Shown here one piece after another: positions 1-7,136 of a DNA stretch of 64,000 nucleotides. Within the stretch, counting starts at the first letter, position 1. Each line of letters begins with the position of its first letter. The position numbers and the translations under genes were made by a program. The stretch is taken from NCBI GenBank assembly GCA_018969405.1, contig JAGWYK010000001.1, positions 1 through 64,000 of the forward strand, given 5' to 3'. This DNA comes from Acidobacteriota bacterium. GTDB taxonomy: Bacteria; Actinomycetota; Acidimicrobiia; Acidimicrobiales; Acidimicrobilacustridaceae. A model generated the notes under the pieces. That model was not told where the DNA came from. It was given only the letters and a program-made list of their open reading frames with translations, and searched no databases.

Positions 1-558
1 GATCGGGTGCAGGCGTTCTGGAAGGCCCTGATCGCCGCCTCCGACCCCTCCGGCGAGGTGACGAGCTCGGGAGCGGGACTCGAGTCCGCCCTCGGTGCGC
101 TGGCCGGGTCACGGGTGACCTTCGAGACCCTTCCGGTGGCGCAGATCGACCTCCCGGCCGGTCAGGAGGCGCAGTACCGGCTGGCCCCCGGCGTCAGCGG
201 CCCGCAGGCGATCGCCTCGGTCGTCCCCCTCCCGGAGGGTGCGCCCGGTCGGCGTCCCCGCCTGAAGGTCATCGACGGCACCGGAGAGTTCGACGCCGCC
301 CGGGGCCCCGCCATCCTGCTGGCCGCCGCCGGTGCGCAGATCGACATCGTCGGCAACGCCCCCTCGTTCGATGTCGACACCACGCAGATCGTCTACTACG
401 ACCCGGCGGAGAAGGACGACGCCGAGCGTCTCCGCTCGGTCCTCGGGGTCGGCGAGGTTGTGCAGAGCACCCAGTCCAACTCGGCGCTCGACCTGACCAT
501 CACCATCGGCGCCGATTATCGGGATCGATCCACGACGTCGGGAGCCGGAGGTGGCTGA
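1..558 (+). CDS. LytR-CpsA-Psr family protein, C-terminal part (5' truncated by window edge)
   Basis: The reading frame is open from the first base, so only the C-terminal ~185 residues are visible. They contain a LytR_C-type domain of about 85 residues (start RLKVIDGTGEFDAARG, later PSFDVDTTQIVYYDPAEKDDA), the alpha/beta module found after the LCP domain in actinobacterial proteins that attach polymers to the cell wall. The LCP catalytic domain itself would lie outside the window. The segment before LytR_C is typical of the LCP-LytR_C linker. The stop overlaps the rsfS start by 8 bases, so the two are probably cotranscribed. Family assignment is by pattern; the substrate polymer cannot be told. 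Confidence 0.75.
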   Translation, partial: DRVQAFWKALIAASDPSGEVTSSGAGLESALGALAGSRVTFETLPVAQIDLPAGQEAQYRLAPGVSGPQAIASVVPLPEGAPGRRPRLKVIDGTGEFDAARGPAILLAAAGAQIDIVGNAPSFDVDTTQIVYYDPAEKDDAERLRSVLGVGEVVQSTQSNSALDLTITIGADYRDRSTTSGAGGG

Positions 559-919
559 CCCGGTCGTCGGGGTGACCGACACCTTCACCTGGGTGCGCAC
601 CGCGGCCCGGGCGGCCGCCGCCAAGACCGAGGAGCCCACCGTGGTGCTCGATGTGGGCGAGGTGCTGGCGATCACGGGATGGTTCGTCGTCACCGGCGGC
701 CGCAACACCCGGCAGGTCCGCTCGATCGCCGAGGAGATCGAGGAGTGCATCACCACCGAGGGTGGCCCGAAGCCGCTTCGGATCGAGGGTCTCGACGCCG
801 CCCAGTGGGTGCTGCTCGACTACGGCGACTTCATCGTGCATGTGTTCCTCGACGAGACCCGGGCGTTCTACGACCTCGAGCGTCTCTGGCGAGATGTGCC
901 GACGGTGGAGTGGAGCTAA
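551..919 (+). CDS. rsfS: Ribosomal silencing factor RsfS (Iojap family)
   Basis: This 122-residue protein has the whole Iojap/RsfS fold, including VVLDVGEVLAITGWFVV near the start and the WVLLDYGDFIVHVF signature near residues 90-105. Family members bind ribosomal protein uL14 and block subunit joining in starved cells. The GTG start follows a GGAG sequence inside the end of the upstream LCP gene, and length is normal. The last 9 bases overlap the 3' end of a tRNA-Ala gene on the other strand. Gene order LCP-rsfS is common in actinobacteria. Confidence 0.95.
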   Translation: MADPVVGVTDTFTWVRTAARAAAAKTEEPTVVLDVGEVLAITGWFVVTGGRNTRQVRSIAEEIEECITTEGGPKPLRIEGLDAAQWVLLDYGDFIVHVFLDETRAFYDLERLWRDVPTVEWS

Positions 920-983
920 GGAGAATCGAACTCCTGGCCTCTTCCATGCCATGGAAGCGCTCTACCAACTGAGCTATAGCCCC
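911..983 (-). tRNA. tRNA-Ala (anticodon GGC)
   Basis: Read on the minus strand the sequence folds as a full cloverleaf. The acceptor pair is GGGGCTA/TAGCTCC with one G-T pair. The D arm contains AGCTCAGTTGGTAGAGC, and the anticodon stem CTTCC/GGAAG has loop ATGGCAT, giving anticodon GGC for GCC codons. The T arm contains GTTCGATTC. The discriminator base is A. CCA is not encoded, because the next minus-strand bases are CTC. The 3' end runs into the coding end of rsfS. Confidence 0.96.
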
Positions 984-995
984 GCGAGGTGACGG

Positions 996-1024
996 ACACT
1001 AGTGGCGGTGGCGGCCGCTGCAAA
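996..1024 (-). promoter_or_regulatory. Promoter of tRNA-Ala
   Basis: On the minus strand TTTGCA and TAGTGT are separated by 17 bases, and TAGTGT ends 12 bases before the tRNA 5' end. The same TAGTGT hexamer stands in front of the tRNA-Val gene at 18291-18296, which supports it as a -10 box. Not experimentally tested. Confidence 0.6.
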
Positions 1025-1071
1025 ATCAGCCGGCCCACCTCTCCCGCCCGGGACGCACCGTGGTCGAGGGT

Positions 1072-1131
1072 CGGTCGGATCGAGCGTCGGCCAGATCGAG
1101 ACACGGCCAGATCGAGACGGATCGGCCGATC
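1072..1131. repeat. Three 16-bp tandem repeats plus a 12-bp palindrome upstream of leuS
   Basis: Units at 1072-1087, 1088-1103 and 1104-1119 share the pattern CGGYCRGATCGAG. The last two are identical except for the final base. They are followed directly by the perfect palindrome GATCGGCCGATC at 1120-1131. The palindrome lies 12 bases upstream of the presumed -10 box of leuS, where a -35 element would be. This looks like a possible operator, but no regulator is known. An open frame reads through the repeats from 1060, but its coding potential is doubtful. Confidence 0.5.
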
Positions 1132-1143
1132 CTGATGCTGACC

Positions 1144-1149
1144 TACGAT
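1144..1149 (+). promoter_or_regulatory. -10 box of leuS (leaderless type)
   Basis: TACGAT ends exactly six bases before the ATG at 1156. If transcription starts seven bases after the hexamer, the mRNA begins at the start codon. No Shine-Dalgarno sequence is needed on this reading. The position also supports ATG 1156 over the upstream GTG at 1060. Confidence 0.6.
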
Positions 1150-1155
1150 CGCAGG

Positions 1156-3624
1156 ATGGCTGACGGCTACGACCCGCAGGCGATCGAACGCAGGTGGCAG
1201 CAGGTGTGGGAGAGCACCGGCACCTACGAGGTCGACAACGATGATCCCCGGCCCCATTGGTACACGCTGTGCATGTATCCCTATCCGAGCGGGTCGGCCC
1301 ATATGGGTCATGTGCGCAACTACACCTTCGGTGACGTCATCGTCCGCTACCGCACCATGCAGGGCTATGCGGTGCTGTCCCCGATGGGTTTCGACAGCTT
1401 CGGACTGCCCGCCGAGAACGCCGCCATCCGCACCGGGCGTCATCCCCGGGAGTTCACCGACGAGCGCATCGTGCAGCTGCGCAGCTCCATCCTCCGGATC
1501 GGAGCCGTCTACGAATGGCGGCGCCAGGTCACCAGCCACAGCCCCGAGTACCAGCGCTGGACCCAATGGATCTTCCTGCGCCTGCTGGAATCAGGGCTGG
1601 CCTATCGGCGCAACGCTCCGGTGAACTGGTGCCCCGGGTGCCAGACCGTGCTGGCCAACGAGCAGGTTCTCGCCGATGGCACCTGTGAACGCTCCGGCGA
1701 CGCCGTCGACAAGCGGGATCTGGAGCAGTGGTTCTTCAAGATCACCGACTACGCGCAGCAGCTGCTCGACGACCTCGACGCCCTGGACTGGCCGGAGCGG
1801 GTCAAGACCATGCAGCGGAACTGGATCGGCCGTTCCGAGGGTGCCGAGTTCTCCATGGTCGTCACCGATGTCGATGGTGCTGCGCATCCCGAGGGCCTCA
1901 GCATCCGCGTGTTCACCACCCGCCCCGACACCAGCTTCGGCATGACCTACGCCGTCATGGCTCCCGAGCATCCGGCTGTGGCTGCCGTCACCACCGATGA
2001 CCAGCGCGAAGCCGTGCAGGCCTTCGTGGCGAGGGCGCGTCAGGCCAGCGATGTCGAGCGCATGTCCTCGGAGGGTTCGCTCGACAAGCGCGGCGTGTTC
2101 ACCGGATCGTTCGTGCGGAACCCGTTCACCGGTCGGTCGGTGCCGCTCTATCTCGCCGACTACGTGCTCATGGGCTACGGCACCGGAGCGATCATGGCCG
2201 TCCCGGCCGAGGACCAGCGCGACTGGGATTTCGCCATGGCCCACGGTCTGCCGATCGTGCGCACCATCGAACCTCCCGCCGACTTCGACGGGGAGGCCTA
2301 CACCGGCGAGGGTCCCCACATCAACAGCGACTGGCTCGACGGCATGGGCAAGCAGGAGGCCATCGCCGCCGCCATCGGATTCCTCGAGCGCGAGGGCATC
2401 GGGGAGCATCGCATCAACTACCGACTGCGCGACTGGCTGGTCAGTCGGCAGCGCTTCTGGGGATGTCCCATCCCGGTCGTCCACTGCGACAGCTGTGGGG
2501 TGGTGCCCGTCCCCGCCGACCAGTTGCCGGTGCTCGCTCCCGACGACGTCGAGTTCCTGCCCACCGGTGAGTCGCCCCTGCGCGCCCATGCGGAGTTCCT
2601 GCACACCACCTGTCCCCGCTGTGGCGCCCCCGCCCAGCGCGAGACCGACACCATGGACACCTTCGTCGACTCCTCGTGGTACTTCCTGCGCTTCACCGAC
2701 CCGTGGAACGACGAGGCACCGTTCAGTCCCGAGGCCGCTCGGGCCTGGCTGCCGGTCGATCAGTACATCGGCGGCGTCGAGCACGCCATCCTGCACCTGA
2801 TGTACGCCCGATTCTTCACCAAGGCGCTCGCCGATCTCGGAGTCGCTCCACCGGAGCTGCGCGAGCCGTTCACCCGACTGTTCACCCAGGGAATGATCCG
2901 GTTGGGCGGGGACAAGATGTCCAAGTCCAAGGGCAACCTCGTGGCACCCGAGGAGATCCTCGACACCCAGGGGGCTGACGCCCTGCGGCTCGCCCACCTG
3001 TTCGTCGGACCTCCCCAGGACGACGTGGACTGGGAGGGTGTCGGCATCGACGGCTGCTCGCGGTTCCTGCAGCGCGTCTGGCGCCTCGCCCGAGGTGAGG
3101 TCGGCGGTCTCCCCGTGGACCGCGAGCACACCGACGCCGATCTGGCCATTCGGCGCGCCCTGCATCGTCTGATCGCCCGCGTCGACGAGGACTTCGAGCG
3201 CTGGTCCTACAACACCGTCGTGGCCTCGTTCATGGAGTTCACCAATGAGCTCCACCGTTACGTCCAGGCCGATGCGGCTCCGGAGGCCGGTGTGCTGGCC
3301 GAGTGCATCGACACGCTGCTGCTGCTCATGGCACCGATGGCGCCGCACATCACCGCCGAGCTGTGGGAGGCGCGACGGGGCGGTCACATCCACGAGCAGC
3401 GATGGCCCACCGCCGATCCTGCGCTCCTGGTGGTCGACACCGTCACCATGGTCGTGCAGATCAACGGCAAGGTGCGCGAGCGGATCGAGGTCCCGGCCGG
3501 CATCGACGCCGGCGCCGCCGAGGAACTGGCCCTGACCAGTGCGCGGGTGCGCGAACTTCTCGACGGCGCCACGATCCGCAAGGTGATCTGCCGACCGCCG
3601 AACCTCATCAATCTGGTGATCTGA
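1156..3624 (+). CDS. leuS: Leucyl-tRNA synthetase
   Basis: Class I synthetase of 822 residues that charges tRNA-Leu. The HIGH motif appears as HMGH at residues 49-52 within [15 protein letters not shown]. The KMSKS loop is [11 protein letters not shown] near residue 590. The editing domain CP1 contains [12 protein letters not shown] and the [15 protein letters not shown] stretch with its catalytic Asp. Zinc-type cysteine pairs (CPGC, CDSC...CPRC) are present. An in-frame GTG at 1060 would add 32 residues lacking family similarity, so ATG 1156 behind TACGAT is preferred. The gene is convergent with a PAC2 gene nine bases downstream. Confidence 0.98.
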   Translation: MADGYDPQAIERRWQQVWESTGTYEVDNDDPRPHWYTLCMYPYPSGSAHMGHVRNYTFGDVIVRYRTMQGYAVLSPMGFDSFGLPAENAAIRTGRHPREFTDERIVQLRSSILRIGAVYEWRRQVTSHSPEYQRWTQWIFLRLLESGLAYRRNAPVNWCPGCQTVLANEQVLADGTCERSGDAVDKRDLEQWFFKITDYAQQLLDDLDALDWPERVKTMQRNWIGRSEGAEFSMVVTDVDGAAHPEGLSIRVFTTRPDTSFGMTYAVMAPEHPAVAAVTTDDQREAVQAFVARARQASDVERMSSEGSLDKRGVFTGSFVRNPFTGRSVPLYLADYVLMGYGTGAIMAVPAEDQRDWDFAMAHGLPIVRTIEPPADFDGEAYTGEGPHINSDWLDGMGKQEAIAAAIGFLEREGIGEHRINYRLRDWLVSRQRFWGCPIPVVHCDSCGVVPVPADQLPVLAPDDVEFLPTGESPLRAHAEFLHTTCPRCGAPAQRETDTMDTFVDSSWYFLRFTDPWNDEAPFSPEAARAWLPVDQYIGGVEHAILHLMYARFFTKALADLGVAPPELREPFTRLFTQGMIRLGGDKMSKSKGNLVAPEEILDTQGADALRLAHLFVGPPQDDVDWEGVGIDGCSRFLQRVWRLARGEVGGLPVDREHTDADLAIRRALHRLIARVDEDFERWSYNTVVASFMEFTNELHRYVQADAAPEAGVLAECIDTLLLLMAPMAPHITAELWEARRGGHIHEQRWPTADPALLVVDTVTMVVQINGKVRERIEVPAGIDAGAAEELALTSARVRELLDGATIRKVICRPPNLINLVI

Positions 3625-3633
3625 GCGGTCCGA

Positions 3634-4494
3634 TCACTCCTGCTCGCGCAGGAACTGTTCGAGCTCGGCGGCGAGATCCTCGCCGCTGGGCAGCGGTCCG
3701 GCGGGGGTGGCGTCGATGATGGCGTCGACCTGCACCTCGAGCTGCCGGACCATGGCGACATGATCGTCACTGTTGGCCACGAGTTCGTCGAGTCGGGCCC
3801 GTGTGGTCCGGGCATCCTCGACGAGCGAGCCGAGCGGGAACTGCAGTCCGGCGACGGAGCGCAGACCCTCCACGAGGGCGAAGGCGCCGTCGGGGTAGGG
3901 CATGCCGGCGGCGTAATGGGGGATCTGGGCCCAGAGTCCGGTGGCGGGGAGCCCATGGTCGGCACAGCATCGTTCGATGGCGGCATGCACCCCGGCCGGC
4001 ACATCGATCCGGCCCGGGACGCTGCCCACACGGGCGGCCAGTTCGATGGTGGTGGCGGTGGACACCAGACGGGTGGGGCGGGTGTGGGGGACCGGTGCCG
4101 GGTAGGCACCGAGTCCGTAGACCGCACTCACGCCGAACTCGTGGGCGAGGTCGACGACCGCCGCCGAGAACGCTCGCCAGCGATGGTCGGGTTCGGCGCC
4201 GACCAGGAAGAGGACCTCGTTGCCCGCTCGGTCGACACCGGCGCGCAGTTCGATGAGGGGCCAGGTGAGACCGGTGTTGATGCCGTCGACGAGGTGCATC
4301 GTGGGCCGGCGCGAGCGGTGATCGAGCAGGGCATCGGTGTCGAACACGGCGACGGTGATCGTGTCGAGGTCCTCGAGCATGGTTCCGAGGGCGTTCGCAG
4401 TGGCGAACCCGGCATCGATCCAGCCGTCGAGGCCGAGGATGAGCGCGGGGGAGACCAGATCAGGGCTCTCGAGCAGTTCGAACAGTTCGCTCAT
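3634..4494 (-). CDS. PAC2 family protein (proteasome assembly chaperone-like)
   Basis: 286 residues, PAC2-type (COG1938/COG2047-like) alpha/beta fold: LILGLDGWIDAGFATANAL near residues 16-36, LFLVGAEPDHRWRAFSAAV near 95-113, and the YGLGAYPAPVPHTRP loop near 126-140. The C-terminal third is helical. In actinobacteria such proteins occur with or without a 20S proteasome, and their job is not settled. The ATG at 4494 overlaps the stop of the upstream phosphotransferase gene (ATGA), indicating one transcript and probably translational coupling. A longer in-frame extension upstream runs through the phosphotransferase gene and is not real. Confidence 0.9.
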   Translation of the reverse strand: MSELFELLESPDLVSPALILGLDGWIDAGFATANALGTMLEDLDTITVAVFDTDALLDHRSRRPTMHLVDGINTGLTWPLIELRAGVDRAGNEVLFLVGAEPDHRWRAFSAAVVDLAHEFGVSAVYGLGAYPAPVPHTRPTRLVSTATTIELAARVGSVPGRIDVPAGVHAAIERCCADHGLPATGLWAQIPHYAAGMPYPDGAFALVEGLRSVAGLQFPLGSLVEDARTTRARLDELVANSDDHVAMVRQLEVQVDAIIDATPAGPLPSGEDLAAELEQFLREQE

Positions 4495-5537
4495 CGTGTT
4501 CCGATCCGACCGTCGAGGGCGGCCATCCCCGCCTCGGCGAGGGCCTCGACCTGGGAGCCGAAGGGGTCGTCGTCGGTGGCGGCGGTGCCCATGGCCCCGG
4601 CCCGGTACCGCACCAGCACACCCTGGAGGATGCAGGCGAGCTTCCAGTACCCGAGCGCCACGTAGTAGCCGATCGAGGAGAGGTCGCGACCGGTGCGGGC
4701 GGCGTAGAGATCGAGCAGCTCCCGGCGGGAGGCGAAGCCCTCGACGGTGGAGCCCTGTGGCAGGCCGATGGAGACCTGATCGCCCGACTCGGACCAGTAC
4801 ACGAGCATGAGGCCGACATCGGCGAGCGGATCGCCGAGGGTGCACAGCTCCCAGTCGAGCACGGCGGCGATGGAGCCGTCGGGGTGCAGGATGCAGTTGT
4901 CGAGCCGATAGTCGCCGTGGACGATGGTGGCCGGACCCTGCGCCGGGACCTGCTGGGCGAGGCGCTGGTGGAGCGTCTCCATCGTCGGGTCGTCGCGGTC
5001 CTTGGTGGCCTCCCACTGGCGGTGCCATCGGGAGAGCTGGCGTTCGACGTAGTTCTCCCGGCGTCCGAGATCGCCGAGACCGACGGCGTCGATGTCGACC
5101 TCGTGGATGGCGGCGAGCACGTCGATGAGGTGCTCGCCGGCGGCGCGGCGCGCCTCGAGGCGCAGGGTTCCGGCGGCGGCGACGTCGCGGGCGATCACGC
5201 CGTCGACATGGTCCATGACGTAGAACGGCGCACCGTTGACCTCGGTGTCCTCGCAGAAACCCACCAGCGGAGGCACGGGGACGTCGGTGGGCAGCAGCGC
5301 CGAGATGATCCGGTGCTCACGGCCCATGTCATGGGCGGTGGCGAGCACATGCCCGAGTGGTGGCCGGCGCAGGACCCACCGGCCACCGCGGGCATCGGTG
5401 AGGCGATAGGTGAGGTTCGACAGTCCACCGGTGATGAGCTCGAACCGGATCGGTGGGGCGAGGTCGGGCACCCGCGCCGCCATCCACTCGGTGATGGCTG
5501 CGGCGTCGATGCCGGCGATGTCGACGTTGGCTTCCAC
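4491..5537 (-). CDS. Aminoglycoside phosphotransferase-fold kinase (ACAD10/11-type)
   Basis: 348 residues with the APH/choline-kinase fold. The glycine-rich loop GGLSNLTYRL is near residue 37, VLRRPP holds the ATP-binding region, the Brenner motif VHGDYRLDN is near residue 223, and LDWE supplies the metal-binding Asp near residue 242. This subtype resembles the kinase domain of eukaryotic ACAD10/11 and the mycobacterial proteins beside acyl-CoA dehydrogenases, which suggests phosphorylation of a 4-hydroxyacyl-CoA. That substrate is inference. GTG start preceded by AGGAGAGG; a TAGCGT -10 box lies upstream. Confidence 0.88.
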   Translation of the reverse strand: MEANVDIAGIDAAAITEWMAARVPDLAPPIRFELITGGLSNLTYRLTDARGGRWVLRRPPLGHVLATAHDMGREHRIISALLPTDVPVPPLVGFCEDTEVNGAPFYVMDHVDGVIARDVAAAGTLRLEARRAAGEHLIDVLAAIHEVDIDAVGLGDLGRRENYVERQLSRWHRQWEATKDRDDPTMETLHQRLAQQVPAQGPATIVHGDYRLDNCILHPDGSIAAVLDWELCTLGDPLADVGLMLVYWSESGDQVSIGLPQGSTVEGFASRRELLDLYAARTGRDLSSIGYYVALGYWKLACILQGVLVRYRAGAMGTAATDDDPFGSQVEALAEAGMAALDGRIGTR

Positions 5538-5563
5538 GGGATCCTCTCCTGACGGGTGCGACC

Positions 5564-5569
5564 ACGCTA
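5564..5569 (-). promoter_or_regulatory. -10 box for the phosphotransferase-PAC2 operon
   Basis: TAGCGT on the minus strand, 26 bases before the GTG start at 5537, with an AGGAGAGG ribosome site in between. It is divergent from the cnoX box 40 bases away. Confidence 0.5.
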
Positions 5570-5608
5570 CCGGCGGACCCGTCGTGGGGTGTGGCCCGGT
5601 GCTGGTCC

Positions 5609-5614
5609 TATCCT
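5609..5614 (+). promoter_or_regulatory. -10 box of the thioredoxin-domain gene (leaderless type)
   Basis: TATCCT ends six bases before GTG 5621, the spacing expected for a leaderless transcript. It therefore decides the start in favour of GTG 5621 over the in-frame ATG at 5591. Confidence 0.55.
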
Positions 5615-5620
5615 GAGGGC

Positions 5621-6331
5621 GTGATCATCGACGCGACCGACCAGACATTCCAGACCGAGGTGCTCGAGCGGTCCATGACCACACCGGTGGTGGTCGACCT
5701 GTGGGCGCCCTGGTGCGGACCCTGCACCACCCTCGGCCCGATCCTCGAGCGGGTGGTCGCCGAGACCGACGGCGCCGTGGTGCTGGCCAAGGTCAACGTC
5801 GACGAGAACCCCCAGATCGCTCAGGCCTTCCGGGCGCAGAGCATCCCTGCGGTGCATGCCGTGATCGACGGCCGGCTCGGTCCCAGCTTCCTCGGCGCCC
5901 GTCCCGAGGCCGAGGTGCGGGCCTTCGTGGAGGGACTGCTGCCCACGGTGGAGCAGACCGAGGTCGAACGACTCCGAGATCTCGGCGATGAGGCCTCGCT
6001 GCTCGCCGCCCTCGAGCTCGAGCCGGCCCACGAGGGGGTGCTGTGCGACCTCGCCGAGCTCTGCGCCGGGGAGGGGAGGTTCGAGGAGGCACTGCGTCTC
6101 CTCGATCGGGTCGCCGATTCCCCCGACGCCCGCCGGATCGCCGCCTATGCACGCAGCGAGGGGCGGTACGGCACCGATGAGGACATCCTCGAGCGGCTCG
6201 CGGTGCTGCTCGATCAGGTCAAGGGCGATGACGATGCCCGCCGTGAGTTCCTCGACCTGCTCGAACTTCTCGGTCCCGAGGATCCGCGGACCGGCTCGCT
6301 GCGCCGCCAACTCACCTCGCGACTGTTCTGA
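5621..6331 (+). CDS. cnoX: Thioredoxin-domain co-chaperone, CnoX/YbbN type
   Basis: 236 residues: an N-terminal thioredoxin domain (about 1-110) with the redox pair Cys32-Cys35 in WAPWCGPC, then a helical tetratricopeptide-like half with repeated LLAALELEPAHEGVLCDLAEL-type helices. This is the architecture of YbbN/CnoX, which protects proteins from chlorine or oxidative stress and hands them to chaperones. The GTG start is preceded at the leaderless distance by TATCCT, and the protein then begins VIIDATDQTF, the usual start of this family. E. coli CnoX has SXXC; here the CXXC is intact, so oxidoreductase activity is plausible. Confidence 0.85.
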   Translation: MIIDATDQTFQTEVLERSMTTPVVVDLWAPWCGPCTTLGPILERVVAETDGAVVLAKVNVDENPQIAQAFRAQSIPAVHAVIDGRLGPSFLGARPEAEVRAFVEGLLPTVEQTEVERLRDLGDEASLLAALELEPAHEGVLCDLAELCAGEGRFEEALRLLDRVADSPDARRIAAYARSEGRYGTDEDILERLAVLLDQVKGDDDARREFLDLLELLGPEDPRTGSLRRQLTSRLF

Positions 6332-6482
6332 GACCCTCGGCTCGGCTCGTCCCGATGACGGGCCGTGGGGCTCTGGTGCACCCACCGGACCGCCGGTAGC
6401 GTCGCGTCATCCCTCCCGATCGGTTCGTGGGGCGTCGGGCGAGCATCGCCCCCGCTGGTGTCCGCCGATGTCGTGAGGAGCC

Positions 6483-7136
6483 GTGGTGATCGAGGATCAG
6501 GTCGAGGCCGCGCGCGAGTGGCTGCGAGCGGCCGTCGCTCGCTGCTCGCCCCGGGTGCTGGTGGTGATCGGGATGACGGTGCTGCTCGTCCTGGCGACGA
6601 TCCTGTGGACCGTGATGAGCGGCACCGGAACCGCATCGCCGGTCGAGTCCGCACCACCGCTGTTCGACTCCACGCCGACCACCGCCACGACAGCCCCTGC
6701 GGTCACGGTGCATGTCGCCGGTGCGGTCCGCGCGCCCGGGCTCTATCGCCTCGGATCCGGCTCCCGGGTGGCCGATGCCATCGCCGCGGCCGGCGGGGTG
6801 GCCGAGGATGTCGACATCGAGCGCGTGAACCTCGCCGCTCCCATCGCCGACGGTCAGCGGGTGTTCATCACCCGACGCGGCCAGCCGCAGCCCGAACTCC
6901 CCGGTGGGCCGGCACCGGATCCTTCCTCGGCGGGTTCGGCCGGACCGCTCGATCTCAACACCGCCACCGAGGTGCAGCTGGAGGCCCTGCCGGGCGTCGG
7001 ACCCTCGACCGCCGCCGCCATCATCGAGCAGCGGCGACGCGTGGGACGGTTCCGCAGTGTCGAGGATCTGCTCGAGGTGCGGGGGATCGGGTCAGCCCGG
7101 CTCGATCAACTGCGCGGTCTCGTGACGGTTGGCTGA
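6483..7136 (+). CDS. comEA: ComEA family DNA-binding protein
   Basis: 217 residues. A short cytoplasmic start is followed by one membrane helix (about residues 24-45, VLVVIGMTVLLVLATILW), a Thr/Ala linker, an SLBB domain (VHVAGAVRAPGLYRL onwards, residues 74-130), and a C-terminal helix-hairpin-helix pair (LDLNTATEVQLEALPGVG, residues 155-215). This is the surface DNA receptor of competence systems. GAGGAG precedes GTG 6483; the next codon is also GTG. The stop overlaps comEC. No pilin genes are in view, so transformation ability is not shown. Confidence 0.93.
   Translation: MVIEDQVEAAREWLRAAVARCSPRVLVVIGMTVLLVLATILWTVMSGTGTASPVESAPPLFDSTPTTATTAPAVTVHVAGAVRAPGLYRLGSGSRVADAIAAAGGVAEDVDIERVNLAAPIADGQRVFITRRGQPQPELPGGPAPDPSSAGSAGPLDLNTATEVQLEALPGVGPSTAAAIIEQRRRVGRFRSVEDLLEVRGIGSARLDQLRGLVTVG

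Noticed and set aside
1060-1155. A 32-residue N-terminal extension of LeuS from GTG 1060
   Set aside because: It covers the tandem repeats and palindrome, has no family similarity, and a leaderless-type -10 box fits ATG 1156.
1591-3393. A 600-codon minus-strand frame inside leuS
   Set aside because: Complement of a highly conserved gene; composition of a shadow frame.
3634-5028. A 464-residue version of the PAC2 protein
   Set aside because: The extra N-terminal part is an out-of-frame reading of the phosphotransferase gene; ATG 4494 overlaps that gene's stop in the usual ATGA way.
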